A stretch of DNA of 7,836 bases from Intrasporangiaceae bacterium (lineage in GTDB: Bacteria > Actinomycetota > Actinomycetes > Actinomycetales > Dermatophilaceae): positions 1 through 7,836 of the forward strand of contig JAAYSB010000329.1 in assembly GCA_012518475.1 (NCBI GenBank), read 5' to 3'. Of the stretch, positions 1-6,580 are shown in pieces. A program made the position numbers and the translations under genes. The notes beneath the pieces are model-generated. The model did no database searches, was not told the origin of the DNA, and saw only the letters and a program-made list of their open reading frames with translations. Position 1 is the first letter of the stretch. Every line of letters starts with the position of its first letter.

Positions 1-380
1 GCGAGAGCTGCTCCGGCCACTCCAACCCGCCGTCGGCAGCACCCGCGATCGACTTCCTGGAGGACGGCAGCTCGGTGATCCGTCCCGAACTGGCCACCGC
101 ATACTTCTACGCCGACTGCGATCCAGGGGCGGCAGCGCGAGCGGTCGCCCACCTCCGCCCCCAAGCACCCGGCCACGGCCGCGCGCCGGCCACCGCAGCC
201 ACCTGGCGGGACACCCCGACCCGGTATGTCGTATGCGCCGCGGACCGGGCCCTCCACCCCGACATCCAGCGCCGGCTGGCTCAGCGCTGCGACAGCGGCG
301 TCGAGATCGACGCGAGCCACTCCCCCTTCCTCTCCCAGCCGGAGCGGATCGCCGCAGAGCTGGCACGTGTCGGCGCGTAG
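1..380 (+). CDS. Alpha/beta-fold hydrolase, C-terminal part (5' truncated by window edge)
   Basis: The reading frame is open from base 3 to the TAG at 378-380, giving 125 visible residues; the start codon lies outside the window. The fragment looks like the cap and C-terminal half of a small alpha/beta hydrolase of the EstC / methylesterase-like group. A strand ending in TRYVVCAADRAL carries a probable catalytic Asp (codon 243-245). The late motif DASHSPFLSQPERIA carries the probable catalytic His (codon 318-320) followed by the usual last helix. The nucleophile Ser elbow would lie upstream and cannot be seen. The substrate is unknown; the family covers esterases, lactonases and haloperoxidase-like enzymes. 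A GTG at 75 is in frame, but sequence upstream of it is family-like coding, so it is not taken as the start. The gene converges on the acyl-CoA synthetase, with 74 bp between their stop codons. The fold is fairly sure, the reaction is not. Confidence 0.75.
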   Translation, partial: ESCSGHSNPPSAAPAIDFLEDGSSVIRPELATAYFYADCDPGAAARAVAHLRPQAPGHGRAPATAATWRDTPTRYVVCAADRALHPDIQRRLAQRCDSGVEIDASHSPFLSQPERIAAELARVGA

Positions 381-387
381 CCCGACA
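368..387 (+). terminator. Small hairpin across the hydrolase stop codon, possible weak terminator
   Basis: TGTCGG (368-373) and CCGACA (382-387) are perfect inverted arms separated by an 8-nt loop that contains the TAG stop. No T-tract follows on either strand, so it is not a canonical intrinsic terminator. It sits between two convergent genes, where a bidirectional stop would be useful. The rest of the gap up to 454 holds a 10-bp self-complementary stretch at 413-422 without a loop and no recognisable gene. Confidence 0.25.
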
Positions 388-454
388 GATGGAGGCGCCA
401 GGCGTCGCTGCTCCGACGTCGGCCACCCCCACCCGACGAGCAAGCACCTACGCG

Positions 455-2167
455 CTACGAGCGCAGGCCCTCGAACTGGTCGTCGCGGTACTCGACGCCG
501 TCGAGGGTGGCGACCCCCTCGGCGATCTGTTCCTCGCGCTCCCGCAGCTCGACCCGGCGGATCTTGCCCGAGATCGTCTTCGGGAGCTCCCCGAACTCCA
601 GACGCCGCACCCGCTGCCACGGCGCGAGGTGCTCGCGCGCATAGGCCAGGATCGAGCGGGCCGTCTCGGCGGTCGGCTCGTGACCGGGGGCGAGCATCAC
701 ATACGCCTTCGGCACGGCCAGCCGAACCGGATCCGGTGTCGGGACGACAGCTGCCTCGGCGACTGCGGGGTGCTCGATGAGGACGGACTCCAGCTCGAAC
801 GGGCTGACCTTGTAGTCACTGGCCTTGAAGACATCGTCGGTGCGACCGATATAGGTGATGTAGCCGTCGGCGTCGACCGAGGCGACGTCGCCGGTGTGGT
901 ACCAGCCGCCCTCCATCGCCTCTGCGTTGCGGGCCTCGTCCCCCTGATAGCCGGTCATGAGCGACAACGGGCTCGCCGACAGGTCGAGGCAGATCTCGCC
1001 ACCGTCCTCGCTCGCCCCCTCGATGCGCTCACCGGTGAGGGTGTCGACGAGGACGACCGGCATACCCGGCAGCGGGCGGCCCATCGACCCGGGCTTGAGC
1101 GGCGAGCCCGGGGTGTTGCCGATCGCCGCGGTCATCTCGGTCTGCCCGTAGCCGTCACGCAGGGTCAGCCCCCAGGCCTTCTCGACCTGGCTGATGACCT
1201 CGGGGTTGAGCGGCTCACCGGCACCGATGACCTCCCGCAGAGCCCCCGGTCCGCCGCTGAGATCGGCGTTGATGAGCATCCGCCACACGGTCGGCGGCGC
1301 ACAGAAGCTCGTCACTGCGCGGGTGCGGAGCTGCTCCAGGAGCGCGGGCGCATCGAAGCGCGTGTAGTTGTAGACGAAGATCGTCGCCTCGGCGATCCAC
1401 GGCGCGAAGAAGCACGACCACGCGTGCTTGGCCCACCCGGGGCTGGAGATGTTGAGGTGGACGTCGCCGGGTCGCAGACCGAGCCAGAACATCGTCGAGA
1501 GGTGCCCGACGGGATAGCTGACCTGGGTGTGCTCGACGAGCTTGGGCCGGCTGGTCGTCCCGCTCGTGAAGTACAGCAGCAGTGGGTCTCCCGGCGCCGT
1601 GCCCGGGTGCTCCACCGGCTCCGCGCCGATGGTGTATGCGTCGAGCAGGTTCTCCCACCCGCTCGCCTCCCCCACGCTGATGCGCCCGTAGTCCCCGTCG
1701 ACACCGTCGAGCTTCCACGCGTCGGCCGCGTTGGTCACGACGAACTTCGCATTGCCCCGGGCGATCCGGTCGACAAGGTCCGTCGTTCCCACGGCGGTGG
1801 TGGTCGGCATGATGACCGCGCCGAGCTTCATCACCGCGAGCATGCAGTCCCACAGCTCGACCTGGTTGCCGAGCATGAGGATGACGGGGTCGCCCTTGCT
1901 CACACCCTGCCCGCGCAGCCAGGCCGCGACCTGGTCCGAGCGGCGGGCCATGTCGTCGAACGAGTACGTCGCCGCCGACCCGTCCTGCTCGACGAGGACG
2001 AGCGCATCCGCGTCATTGCCGCGCGCGATCGCGTCGAACCAGTCGATCCCCCAGTTGAACCGGTCGCCGACGTCGGGCCAGCGGAAGTCCTCGCAGGCTC
2101 GTCGGTGGTCGCCGCGCAGCCCGAGGAGCTGGTCGCGTGCTGCCCGATAGGCATCCGTCGCGTTCAT
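455..2167 (-). CDS. AMP-forming acyl-CoA synthetase (ANL superfamily, medium-chain / AcsA-like)
   Basis: The predicted 570-residue enzyme activates a carboxylic acid with ATP to an acyl-AMP and then transfers the acyl group to CoA. Core signatures are in order: phosphate-binding loop YFTSGTTSRPK at 199-209, DGYGQTE at 338-344, YHTGD at 423-427 with the ribose-binding Asp427, hinge region GRTDDVFKASDYKVSP from 441, and C-terminal PKTISGKIRR with the probable adenylation Lys at 535. The early FNWGIDWFD (37-45) and the SSPGWAKHAW segment (241-250) resemble medium-chain acyl-CoA synthetases (ACSM-like) more than acetyl-CoA synthetase proper. The usual second Gly of the loop is Ser here (TSGTTS). 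The start is the ATG at 2165-2167, preceded by AGGGAG 7 nt upstream; an open extension up to 2275 is rejected because it crosses the intergenic region and looks non-family. The acyl substrate cannot be told from sequence. It is a single gene, convergent with the hydrolase. Confidence 0.93.
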   Translation of the reverse strand: MNATDAYRAARDQLLGLRGDHRRACEDFRWPDVGDRFNWGIDWFDAIARGNDADALVLVEQDGSAATYSFDDMARRSDQVAAWLRGQGVSKGDPVILMLGNQVELWDCMLAVMKLGAVIMPTTTAVGTTDLVDRIARGNAKFVVTNAADAWKLDGVDGDYGRISVGEASGWENLLDAYTIGAEPVEHPGTAPGDPLLLYFTSGTTSRPKLVEHTQVSYPVGHLSTMFWLGLRPGDVHLNISSPGWAKHAWSCFFAPWIAEATIFVYNYTRFDAPALLEQLRTRAVTSFCAPPTVWRMLINADLSGGPGALREVIGAGEPLNPEVISQVEKAWGLTLRDGYGQTEMTAAIGNTPGSPLKPGSMGRPLPGMPVVLVDTLTGERIEGASEDGGEICLDLSASPLSLMTGYQGDEARNAEAMEGGWYHTGDVASVDADGYITYIGRTDDVFKASDYKVSPFELESVLIEHPAVAEAAVVPTPDPVRLAVPKAYVMLAPGHEPTAETARSILAYAREHLAPWQRVRRLEFGELPKTISGKIRRVELREREEQIAEGVATLDGVEYRDDQFEGLRS

Positions 2168-2174
2168 GGGTGAT

Positions 2175-2180
2175 CTCCCT
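2175..2180 (-). promoter_or_regulatory. Ribosome binding site of the acyl-CoA synthetase gene
   Basis: On the minus strand this reads AGGGAG, with a 7-nt spacer to the ATG at 2167-2165. It decides the start against in-frame upstream alternatives. Confidence 0.7.
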
Positions 2181-2201
2181 CTCGACAGTGAGTGGTTCTG
2201 G

Positions 2202-2212
2202 GCCTGACAGGC
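2202..2212. promoter_or_regulatory. Short palindrome in the divergent intergenic region, possible operator
   Basis: GCCTGACAGGC is a perfect 5+1+5 palindrome. It lies 35-45 bp upstream of the acyl-CoA synthetase start and 45-55 bp upstream of the nucleotidyltransferase start, in the 89-bp gap between the two divergent genes (2168-2256). No TANNNT -10 box was found for the synthetase. The palindrome is short enough to be chance. Confidence 0.25.
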
Positions 2213-2244
2213 ATTCTCGCAGTCTGGGGCGACCTCTGCAGGCC

Positions 2245-2250
2245 TAACAT
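2245..2250 (+). promoter_or_regulatory. -10 box of a leaderless promoter for the MocA-like gene
   Basis: TAACAT fits the actinobacterial TANNNT -10 consensus and ends 6 nt before the GTG start at 2257. Transcription would begin at or next to the start codon, so a leaderless mRNA is likely. No Shine-Dalgarno sequence lies in the right place, and no clear -35 box is seen. Confidence 0.55.
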
Positions 2251-2256
2251 CGGGGT

Positions 2257-2844
2257 GTGACAGCTCCCTCCGCACTCGGACTCGTCCTCGCCGCCGGCGC
2301 CGGCCGCCGGATGGGCCGCCCGAAGGCTCTGATGACCGACGACGACGGCCGCCCCTGGCTCCATCTGGCGATCGACGCCCTGCGCGACGGTGGGTGTGAC
2401 CACGTCGTCGTCGTCCTCGGCGCCGAGGCGGATCAGGCCGAGGCCCTGGTCGAGTCGATGGCCGTCACCGTGACCCGCGCCGAGGACTGGGCCGAGGGCA
2501 TGAGTGCCTCCCTCACCGCCGGACTGCGGGCGCTCCAGGGACATCTCGTCGAGCATCCCCGCGAGTTCGGGGCCGTCGTCATCACCCTCGTCGACCTCCC
2601 CGACGTCAGCGCCCGAGTCGTTGCGCGTGTCATCGACAAGGTCGGGACCGACCCGTCGGTCCTCGGCCGCGCCGTCTATGACGGTGACCCTGGGCACCCG
2701 GTCGTCATCGGCCTCGACCACCTCCCCGGTGTCGTCGAGGCCAGCGAGGGTGACCGCGGCGCCCGCGAGTATCTCCGCGACCGCGGCCTCACTCTCGTCG
2801 AGAGCGCCGACCTCGCGACGGGTCAGGACGTCGACAGCCTCTGA
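2257..2844 (+). CDS. MobA/MocA-like NTP transferase (possible molybdenum cofactor cytidylyltransferase)
   Basis: The 195-residue protein is a one-domain nucleotidyltransferase. It begins with the nucleotide-binding signature LAAGAGRRMGRPKAL (11-25, Lys23), then WAEGMSASLTAG (78-89), the metal-binding strand VDLPDV (112-117), GDPGHPV (143-149) and GDRGAREYL (166-173). This order matches MobA-like NTP transferases, especially MocA, which joins CMP to molybdopterin for xanthine-dehydrogenase-type enzymes. Members of the same family are also annotated as nicotine blue oxidoreductase or generic nucleotidyltransferase, so the acceptor is uncertain. The length is typical. The GTG start at 2257 is chosen because the family signature starts a few residues later and a -10 box sits 6 nt upstream. 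It is divergent from the acyl-CoA synthetase, and its last 22 bp overlap the end of the opposite-strand phosphatidyltransferase gene. A role beside purine/ureide breakdown is inference from context only. Confidence 0.85.
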   Translation: MTAPSALGLVLAAGAGRRMGRPKALMTDDDGRPWLHLAIDALRDGGCDHVVVVLGAEADQAEALVESMAVTVTRAEDWAEGMSASLTAGLRALQGHLVEHPREFGAVVITLVDLPDVSARVVARVIDKVGTDPSVLGRAVYDGDPGHPVVIGLDHLPGVVEASEGDRGAREYLRDRGLTLVESADLATGQDVDSL

Positions 2845-3551
2845 CGTTGACGTGTGCGCACGGTGAGCCAGAGACTCACGGCGAGGTAGTACGCGACGTA
2901 GACCAGGGACAGGCCGATGAGGAGCGTCGAGGCGTCGGGGGACTGCCAGGTGAGCACCGCATACAGAACGAGCCAGAGCGCAGCCAGGAGCATGTTCGCC
3001 GTCCACCACGTCGCCGTCCGCGAGGGATAGACGTACTTCACCGGGACGAAGACGAGGATGGTGCACACGAGGAGCAGCGCCACGGTCACCGTTGTCGACA
3101 GGTCGGCGACGATGACGTAGAACGCGACGATGTTCCAGTAGCTCGGAAACCCGAGGAAGAAGTGGTCATCGGTCTTGGCGTCGGTGCGGGTGAACTGATA
3201 GCAGGACGCCAGCGCCGGCACCGCCGCGCACACGGCACCCGCTGTCCCCGCCGGAAGGTAGCCGTTCGCCCAGAGCAGCAGCATCGGCACGAACGCGTAC
3301 GTGATGTAGTCGACGATGTTGTCCAGGAGCGCCCCGTCGATCTCGGGCATGACCTCCTTGACGCGAAAGTGCCTGGCCAGGAACCCGTCCGAGCCGTCGA
3401 TGACCATGGCCACGAGGAACAGCCACAGGACCGTCCGCACCTCGCCGGCGTAGGCGTAGTGGACCATGAGCAGCGCGAGGACGACACCGAGGGCGGTGTA
3501 GGCGTGCACCGACGCGGCCGCCACCCGGGCGCTCGTCGAGACAGGCGTCAT
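2823..3551 (-). CDS. pcs: Phosphatidylcholine synthase-like CDP-alcohol phosphatidyltransferase
   Basis: The predicted 242-residue membrane protein would make phosphatidylcholine from CDP-diacylglycerol and choline, releasing CMP. It has about eight hydrophobic stretches and a basic, polar C-terminus. The CDP-alcohol phosphatidyltransferase motif is complete: Asp52, Asp55-Gly56, Ala59-Arg60, Gly73, Asp77 and Asp81. The gap between Arg60 and Gly73 is 12 residues instead of the usual 8, which is the known variant of bacterial phosphatidylcholine synthases. FFLGFPSYWN (131-140) is also typical of that family, and the length fits. The ATG at 3551 is preferred over a GTG at 3560, since TAGGGT lies 7 nt upstream of the ATG and directly abuts the GTG. 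That hexamer can be read either as a -10 box (leaderless) or as a ribosome site. The gene follows the DUF1116 gene on the same strand after 72 bp containing a hairpin. Choline as the substrate is likely but unproven. Confidence 0.85.
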   Translation of the reverse strand: MTPVSTSARVAAASVHAYTALGVVLALLMVHYAYAGEVRTVLWLFLVAMVIDGSDGFLARHFRVKEVMPEIDGALLDNIVDYITYAFVPMLLLWANGYLPAGTAGAVCAAVPALASCYQFTRTDAKTDDHFFLGFPSYWNIVAFYVIVADLSTTVTVALLLVCTILVFVPVKYVYPSRTATWWTANMLLAALWLVLYAVLTWQSPDASTLLIGLSLVYVAYYLAVSLWLTVRTRQRQRLSTS

Positions 3552-3558
3552 GGTCGCC

Positions 3559-3564
3559 ACCCTA
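3559..3564 (-). promoter_or_regulatory. TAGGGT before pcs: -10 box or ribosome binding site
   Basis: On the minus strand TAGGGT ends 7 nt before the ATG at 3551. It fits TANNNT for a leaderless promoter, as seen at two other genes here, but its AGGG core could equally pair with 16S rRNA. Sequence alone cannot decide between the two readings. Confidence 0.35.
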
Positions 3565-3575
3565 CGGGTGAGCGT

Positions 3576-3608
3576 CCCCTCCGCGCGGGCACCAGGAGCC
3601 CGCAGGGG
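3576..3608 (-). terminator. Bulged hairpin between the DUF1116 gene and pcs, possible terminator or attenuator
   Basis: GCGGGC (3585-3590) pairs with GCCCGC (3598-3603) around a 7-nt loop. CCCCT (3576-3580) can extend the stem with AGGGG (3604-3608), leaving a 4-nt bulge on one side. It lies 16 bp past the stop codon of the DUF1116 gene and upstream of pcs on the same strand. There is no U-tract, so it may stop or slow transcription only partly, or protect the 3' end of the operon mRNA. Confidence 0.4.
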
Positions 3609-3623
3609 TATGCGGTGCGCAGC

Positions 3624-5045
3624 TCAGTCGTCGACGGCGGCAGCGAGAGCGGCCAGGGCCGCCGGGAAGCAGGCCTCCGGCGGCGTGACGAGTCCCGCGC
3701 CGACCTGGCCCGTACCGGCCACGGCCCCGGCCATCCCGGTGTTGATCTGCGGGAGAATCCCGGTCCGGACGACCTTCGTGACGTCGATTCCCGTTGGCGT
3801 GCCGCGGAACTCGAGGATCGGCACCTGGAACATCGGGTGCTCGGTCTCGGTGATCTCGTACATCCGCTGGGTGGCCTGGAGGGCGAAGGGGACATCACCG
3901 CCGACGAACTTGACGATGGCAGGAGCCGCCGCCATGGCGAACCCGCCGATCCCCCCGGTCTCGGTGATCGCGGAGTCGCCGATGTCCGGGTTGGCGTCCT
4001 TTGGCCCGTAGTCCCCGAGGAAGAGCCCCTCCGGCGTGTTCGCCGGGCCGGTGAACCACTGCTCCCCCGTGCCGCTGACCCGGATCCCGAAGTCGGTGCC
4101 GTTGCGCGCCATCGTCGTGACGATGGTCGATCCGGGGATCCCGTGGGCAGCCATCGTCGCAAGCTTGCAGGCGGGCATGCCGAGGTTGAGGAAGAAGTGC
4201 TCGTTCGCGCCCGAGAACCGCACGGCCTCAGCGATATCCGTCGAGGAACCCTCCGCTGTGATGAGCCCCGGGAGCATCTCGCGGAGCAGCATGAGCGAGC
4301 CGGCGCGGTTGCGGTTGTGGCCCTCGTCGCCCATCTGGAGCATCTGGGCGAGAATGCCCGTGATGTCGAACGGTCCGGTCGAGCGGACCGACTGCTGAAG
4401 CAGTGGTCCGAGCACGTCGGTCATCCAGTGCAGCCGGGTGATGACCTCGTCGTTGTAGGCGCCGTAGCGCAGCACCTTGCCCAGGCCCTCGTTGAGGGAG
4501 CACCAGGACATGTTGTCGTGGACCTCATCACGCAGCTCATAGAGCCACATCGACGGGCTGATCACCCCGGCCATCGGCCCCACGGCATCGCGATGGTGGC
4601 AGGGCTCGAGCTCGAAGACGCCGGCGGCAAGCTGCTCCTCGGCATCCTCGGCCGTCTCGGCGAGCCCCTCGAAAAGGACCGCGCCGATGAGCGCTCCCCT
4701 CATCGGGCCGGAGGCTCGCTCCCACTCCAGCGGCGGACCGGCGTGGAGGAAGGTCCCCCTCTCGAGGCCCACGGCGTCCTTGGCCTGGACGACGTCGACG
4801 AGAGTGGCGGTGGACGCCGTCATCCGCTGGGCGGCGAGGGCATTGGCCTGCGCGCGACGCGGATCGGCGAGCACCCTGGCAAGGTCGCCCTCGGTGCCCT
4901 CCATCGGTGGCTGCCACTCGGCCTCGATGACAGTCAGGGCCTGGTCGCGCAGCGCGTCGGCGAACAACCCGACGCCCGCAGTCGCGACGACCGGCTCAGC
5001 GCCGAGCAGACCGCGCAGGTTCGCTGACTGCCGGTCCGCACTCAT
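3624..5045 (-). CDS. allG: DUF1116 protein, AllG/YlbE-like subunit of a carbamoyltransferase
   Basis: The 473-residue soluble protein matches the DUF1116 family (E. coli YlbE/AllG and YahG) along its full length. Visible conserved blocks are PCHHRDAVGPMAGVISPSM (148-166), NEGLGKVLRYGAY (185-197), QMGDEGHNRN (237-246), ARNGTDFGIR (313-322), ETGGIGGFAMAAAPA (362-376) and INTGMAGAVAGTGQVGAGLV (434-453). In E. coli the family is reported to act with FdrA and the DUF2877 protein as oxamate carbamoyltransferase (oxalurate + phosphate giving oxamate + carbamoyl phosphate). No individual catalytic residue is assigned here. The ATG at 5045 overlaps the FdrA stop as ATGA, and GGAGGA lies 5 nt upstream, so translation is probably coupled. 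It is the last gene of the three-gene operon. The family call is strong; the exact carbamoyl acceptor in this organism is inferred. The gene contains strong internal inverted repeats at 4371-4410. Confidence 0.9.
   Translation of the reverse strand: MSADRQSANLRGLLGAEPVVATAGVGLFADALRDQALTVIEAEWQPPMEGTEGDLARVLADPRRAQANALAAQRMTASTATLVDVVQAKDAVGLERGTFLHAGPPLEWERASGPMRGALIGAVLFEGLAETAEDAEEQLAAGVFELEPCHHRDAVGPMAGVISPSMWLYELRDEVHDNMSWCSLNEGLGKVLRYGAYNDEVITRLHWMTDVLGPLLQQSVRSTGPFDITGILAQMLQMGDEGHNRNRAGSLMLLREMLPGLITAEGSSTDIAEAVRFSGANEHFFLNLGMPACKLATMAAHGIPGSTIVTTMARNGTDFGIRVSGTGEQWFTGPANTPEGLFLGDYGPKDANPDIGDSAITETGGIGGFAMAAAPAIVKFVGGDVPFALQATQRMYEITETEHPMFQVPILEFRGTPTGIDVTKVVRTGILPQINTGMAGAVAGTGQVGAGLVTPPEACFPAALAALAAAVDD
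4371..4410 (-). repeat. Competing inverted repeats inside the DUF1116 gene
   Basis: CGGTCCG (4371-4377) and CGGACCG (4384-4390) form a perfect 7-bp stem with a 6-nt loop. The second copy can instead pair with GGTCCG (4405-4410), continuing into ACTGC (4391-4395) with GCAGT (4400-4404) around a 4-nt loop and one bulged base. The two folds share one strand and exclude each other. The codons encode the segment around residues 213-226 in normal family sequence. Confidence 0.5.
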
Positions 5046-6580
5046 CGGGTTCCTCCGGGGAGCTGGGCGACCGCGTGCCGGACCGCGGCGGCGTTGGACA
5101 GGAAGACCGACGCGCCGGCGTCGGCGAGGACGTCGGCGACCCGCGCATACCCCTGCGGGTCGTTCTCAGTCCCGGTGAGGGACACGACGACCGGCAACGA
5201 CCGGCCGTCGGTATGCGCCGCGTCCCTCGCCGCGCGAATCGCGCCCGCGAGGTCGGCGGCCGGGTCGGGGTGGGCTCCGTGGCCGAGGACGAGGTCGAGC
5301 AGGAGGACTCCGCAGTCGGGATCGGCCGCCTCGGCGGCGATGCGCTCGAGGCGGAGGCTCGGGTCGATCATCGGGTGCGCCCGGCCCTGGGTCATCTCGT
5401 CGTCACCGAAGTCGATGATCACGTGGCCGTCGACCCGCTGCTGGCCGCTCACGTGGAGGTTCTCGTCGTGGGCGAGGTTGGAGCGGATGGGTGCATCGAG
5501 GACATCGCCGGCCACGAGCATCGCCTCGTCGGCGAGGGTCCCGCCGCAGAACAACCCGCGCAGGGCGGTGCCCTGACCGCTCGCCGATTCGGTCCCATTG
5601 AGGGAAATCGGCGGTTCGTCCTCGGCGGCGCGGGCCGGCCACTTCGGCACGGTCCGGCCTCGGGCGGCGAGGAACGACTCGACAGCGGCGGTGAGGTCGG
5701 GGCGGCCGGCACCGAGGATGGCCCAGTGCACGTCGAGGCCCAGGCCGCGGGCGACGTCCTCGACGTCGGCGAGGACAGCGTCGTCCGGTGGCTTGGAGAC
5801 GACGAGGACCGAGGTGGTCTCCGGGTCGTCGGCGAGGGCGGCGAGCGCCTGCTTCGTCGACCGGCCGGCCACCTGCGCCTTGAGGTCCCGGCCGCCGACG
5901 CCGAGGCAGTGGGACACCCCGACACCTGCGGCGTCGAGGAGGCACATGACCTGCTGCGCGCCGGTCCCCGAGGCAGCCACGAGGCCCACCGAGCCGGGAG
6001 CGACGACGTTGCAGAAGCCGAGTGCCGCGCCGCGCACGAGGGCCGTGCCGCAGTCGGGGCCCATGACGAGGACGTCGGCCTGCGCGGCCGCGTCCTTGAG
6101 GCGGATCTCGTCCTCGACCGGCACGTTGTCGGAGAAGAGCATGACCGACAACCCGGACTGGATCGCGTCGAAGGTCTCGGTGACGGCGTGCTGCCCTGGC
6201 ACGGAGATGAGGGCGAGGTTGGCCTCAGCGGCCCTGGCCGCGGAACCGAGGGTGCGCGGTGGGGGTGCCTCCCCCAACCCTGCTGCAGCACGCCCACCGG
6301 AGCGCAGGCCCGCGAGGGCGGACTCGACAGCGCCTCGGCCGGCCTCGAGCGCGTCCTCGGACTCGCCGCGGAGCGCGATGACGAGGTCGTTCGGCGCGGC
6401 CTCGGCGGGCACGTCGAAGCCCATGCCGGTGAGGACCTCGACATTGAGCTCGGTGGCCATGGCGACCTGGGCGGCGAGGATCCCTTCGGTGCCCGCGACC
6501 TGCCGGGAGACCTGCATGAGGGTGACCGAGTCGTGATAGGCGCCTTTGCGGAGCTCGACCGTCGTGGGGTGGGCTGCCAT
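5042..6580 (-). CDS. fdrA: FdrA-like protein, AllF subunit of a carbamoyltransferase (succinyl-CoA-ligase-like fold)
   Basis: The predicted 512-residue protein matches FdrA, which is related to succinyl-CoA synthetase subunits but serves in ureide catabolism. The N-terminal half has a Rossmann-like part with VMGPDCGTA (172-180), SGTGAQQV (204-211) and GVGGRDL (227-233). The C-terminal half has FCGGTL (344-349), FGDDEMTQGRAHPMIDP (391-407), LGHGAHPDP (432-440) and SLTGTENDPQ (467-476). In E. coli, FdrA (AllF) is reported to form oxamate carbamoyltransferase with its two neighbours. The ATG at 6580 is chosen because it overlaps the stop of the upstream DUF2877 gene as TGATG and has GGGGAGGA 10 nt upstream; the open extension to 6916 only runs through that gene in another frame. 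Its stop overlaps the next start as ATGA. It is somewhat shorter than the E. coli protein. The linker near residue 105 lies on a GC hairpin at 6260-6276. Confidence 0.92.
   Translation of the reverse strand: MAAHPTTVELRKGAYHDSVTLMQVSRQVAGTEGILAAQVAMATELNVEVLTGMGFDVPAEAAPNDLVIALRGESEDALEAGRGAVESALAGLRSGGRAAAGLGEAPPPRTLGSAARAAEANLALISVPGQHAVTETFDAIQSGLSVMLFSDNVPVEDEIRLKDAAAQADVLVMGPDCGTALVRGAALGFCNVVAPGSVGLVAASGTGAQQVMCLLDAAGVGVSHCLGVGGRDLKAQVAGRSTKQALAALADDPETTSVLVVSKPPDDAVLADVEDVARGLGLDVHWAILGAGRPDLTAAVESFLAARGRTVPKWPARAAEDEPPISLNGTESASGQGTALRGLFCGGTLADEAMLVAGDVLDAPIRSNLAHDENLHVSGQQRVDGHVIIDFGDDEMTQGRAHPMIDPSLRLERIAAEAADPDCGVLLLDLVLGHGAHPDPAADLAGAIRAARDAAHTDGRSLPVVVSLTGTENDPQGYARVADVLADAGASVFLSNAAAVRHAVAQLPGGTR
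6260..6276 (-). repeat. GC-rich hairpin within the FdrA linker
   Basis: TGGGGG (6260-6265) and CCCCCA (6271-6276) are perfect arms around TGCCT. GGGT (6250-6253) and ACCC (6277-6280) can add an outer stem after a 6-nt bulge. It encodes LGEAPP, about residues 102-107, in the variable linker before the conserved SVPG block. Confidence 0.5.

Noticed and set aside
413..422. CCGACGTCGG as a terminator between the convergent genes
   Set aside because: It is self-complementary with no loop and no T-tract, so it cannot form a normal hairpin.
233..2173. A 646-codon open frame on the plus strand
   Set aside because: It lies antisense to the clear acyl-CoA synthetase and hydrolase genes, is rich in Arg, Asp and Val, and has no recognisable domain; it is an effect of high GC.
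2168..2275. N-terminal extension of the acyl-CoA synthetase
   Set aside because: The extra 36 residues run through the divergent promoter region and do not look like the family. AGGGAG supports the ATG at 2167.
2847..5027. A 726-codon open frame on the plus strand
   Set aside because: It is antisense to pcs and the DUF1116 gene, both of which show full family motifs. The composition is Arg/Gly/His-rich without a fold.
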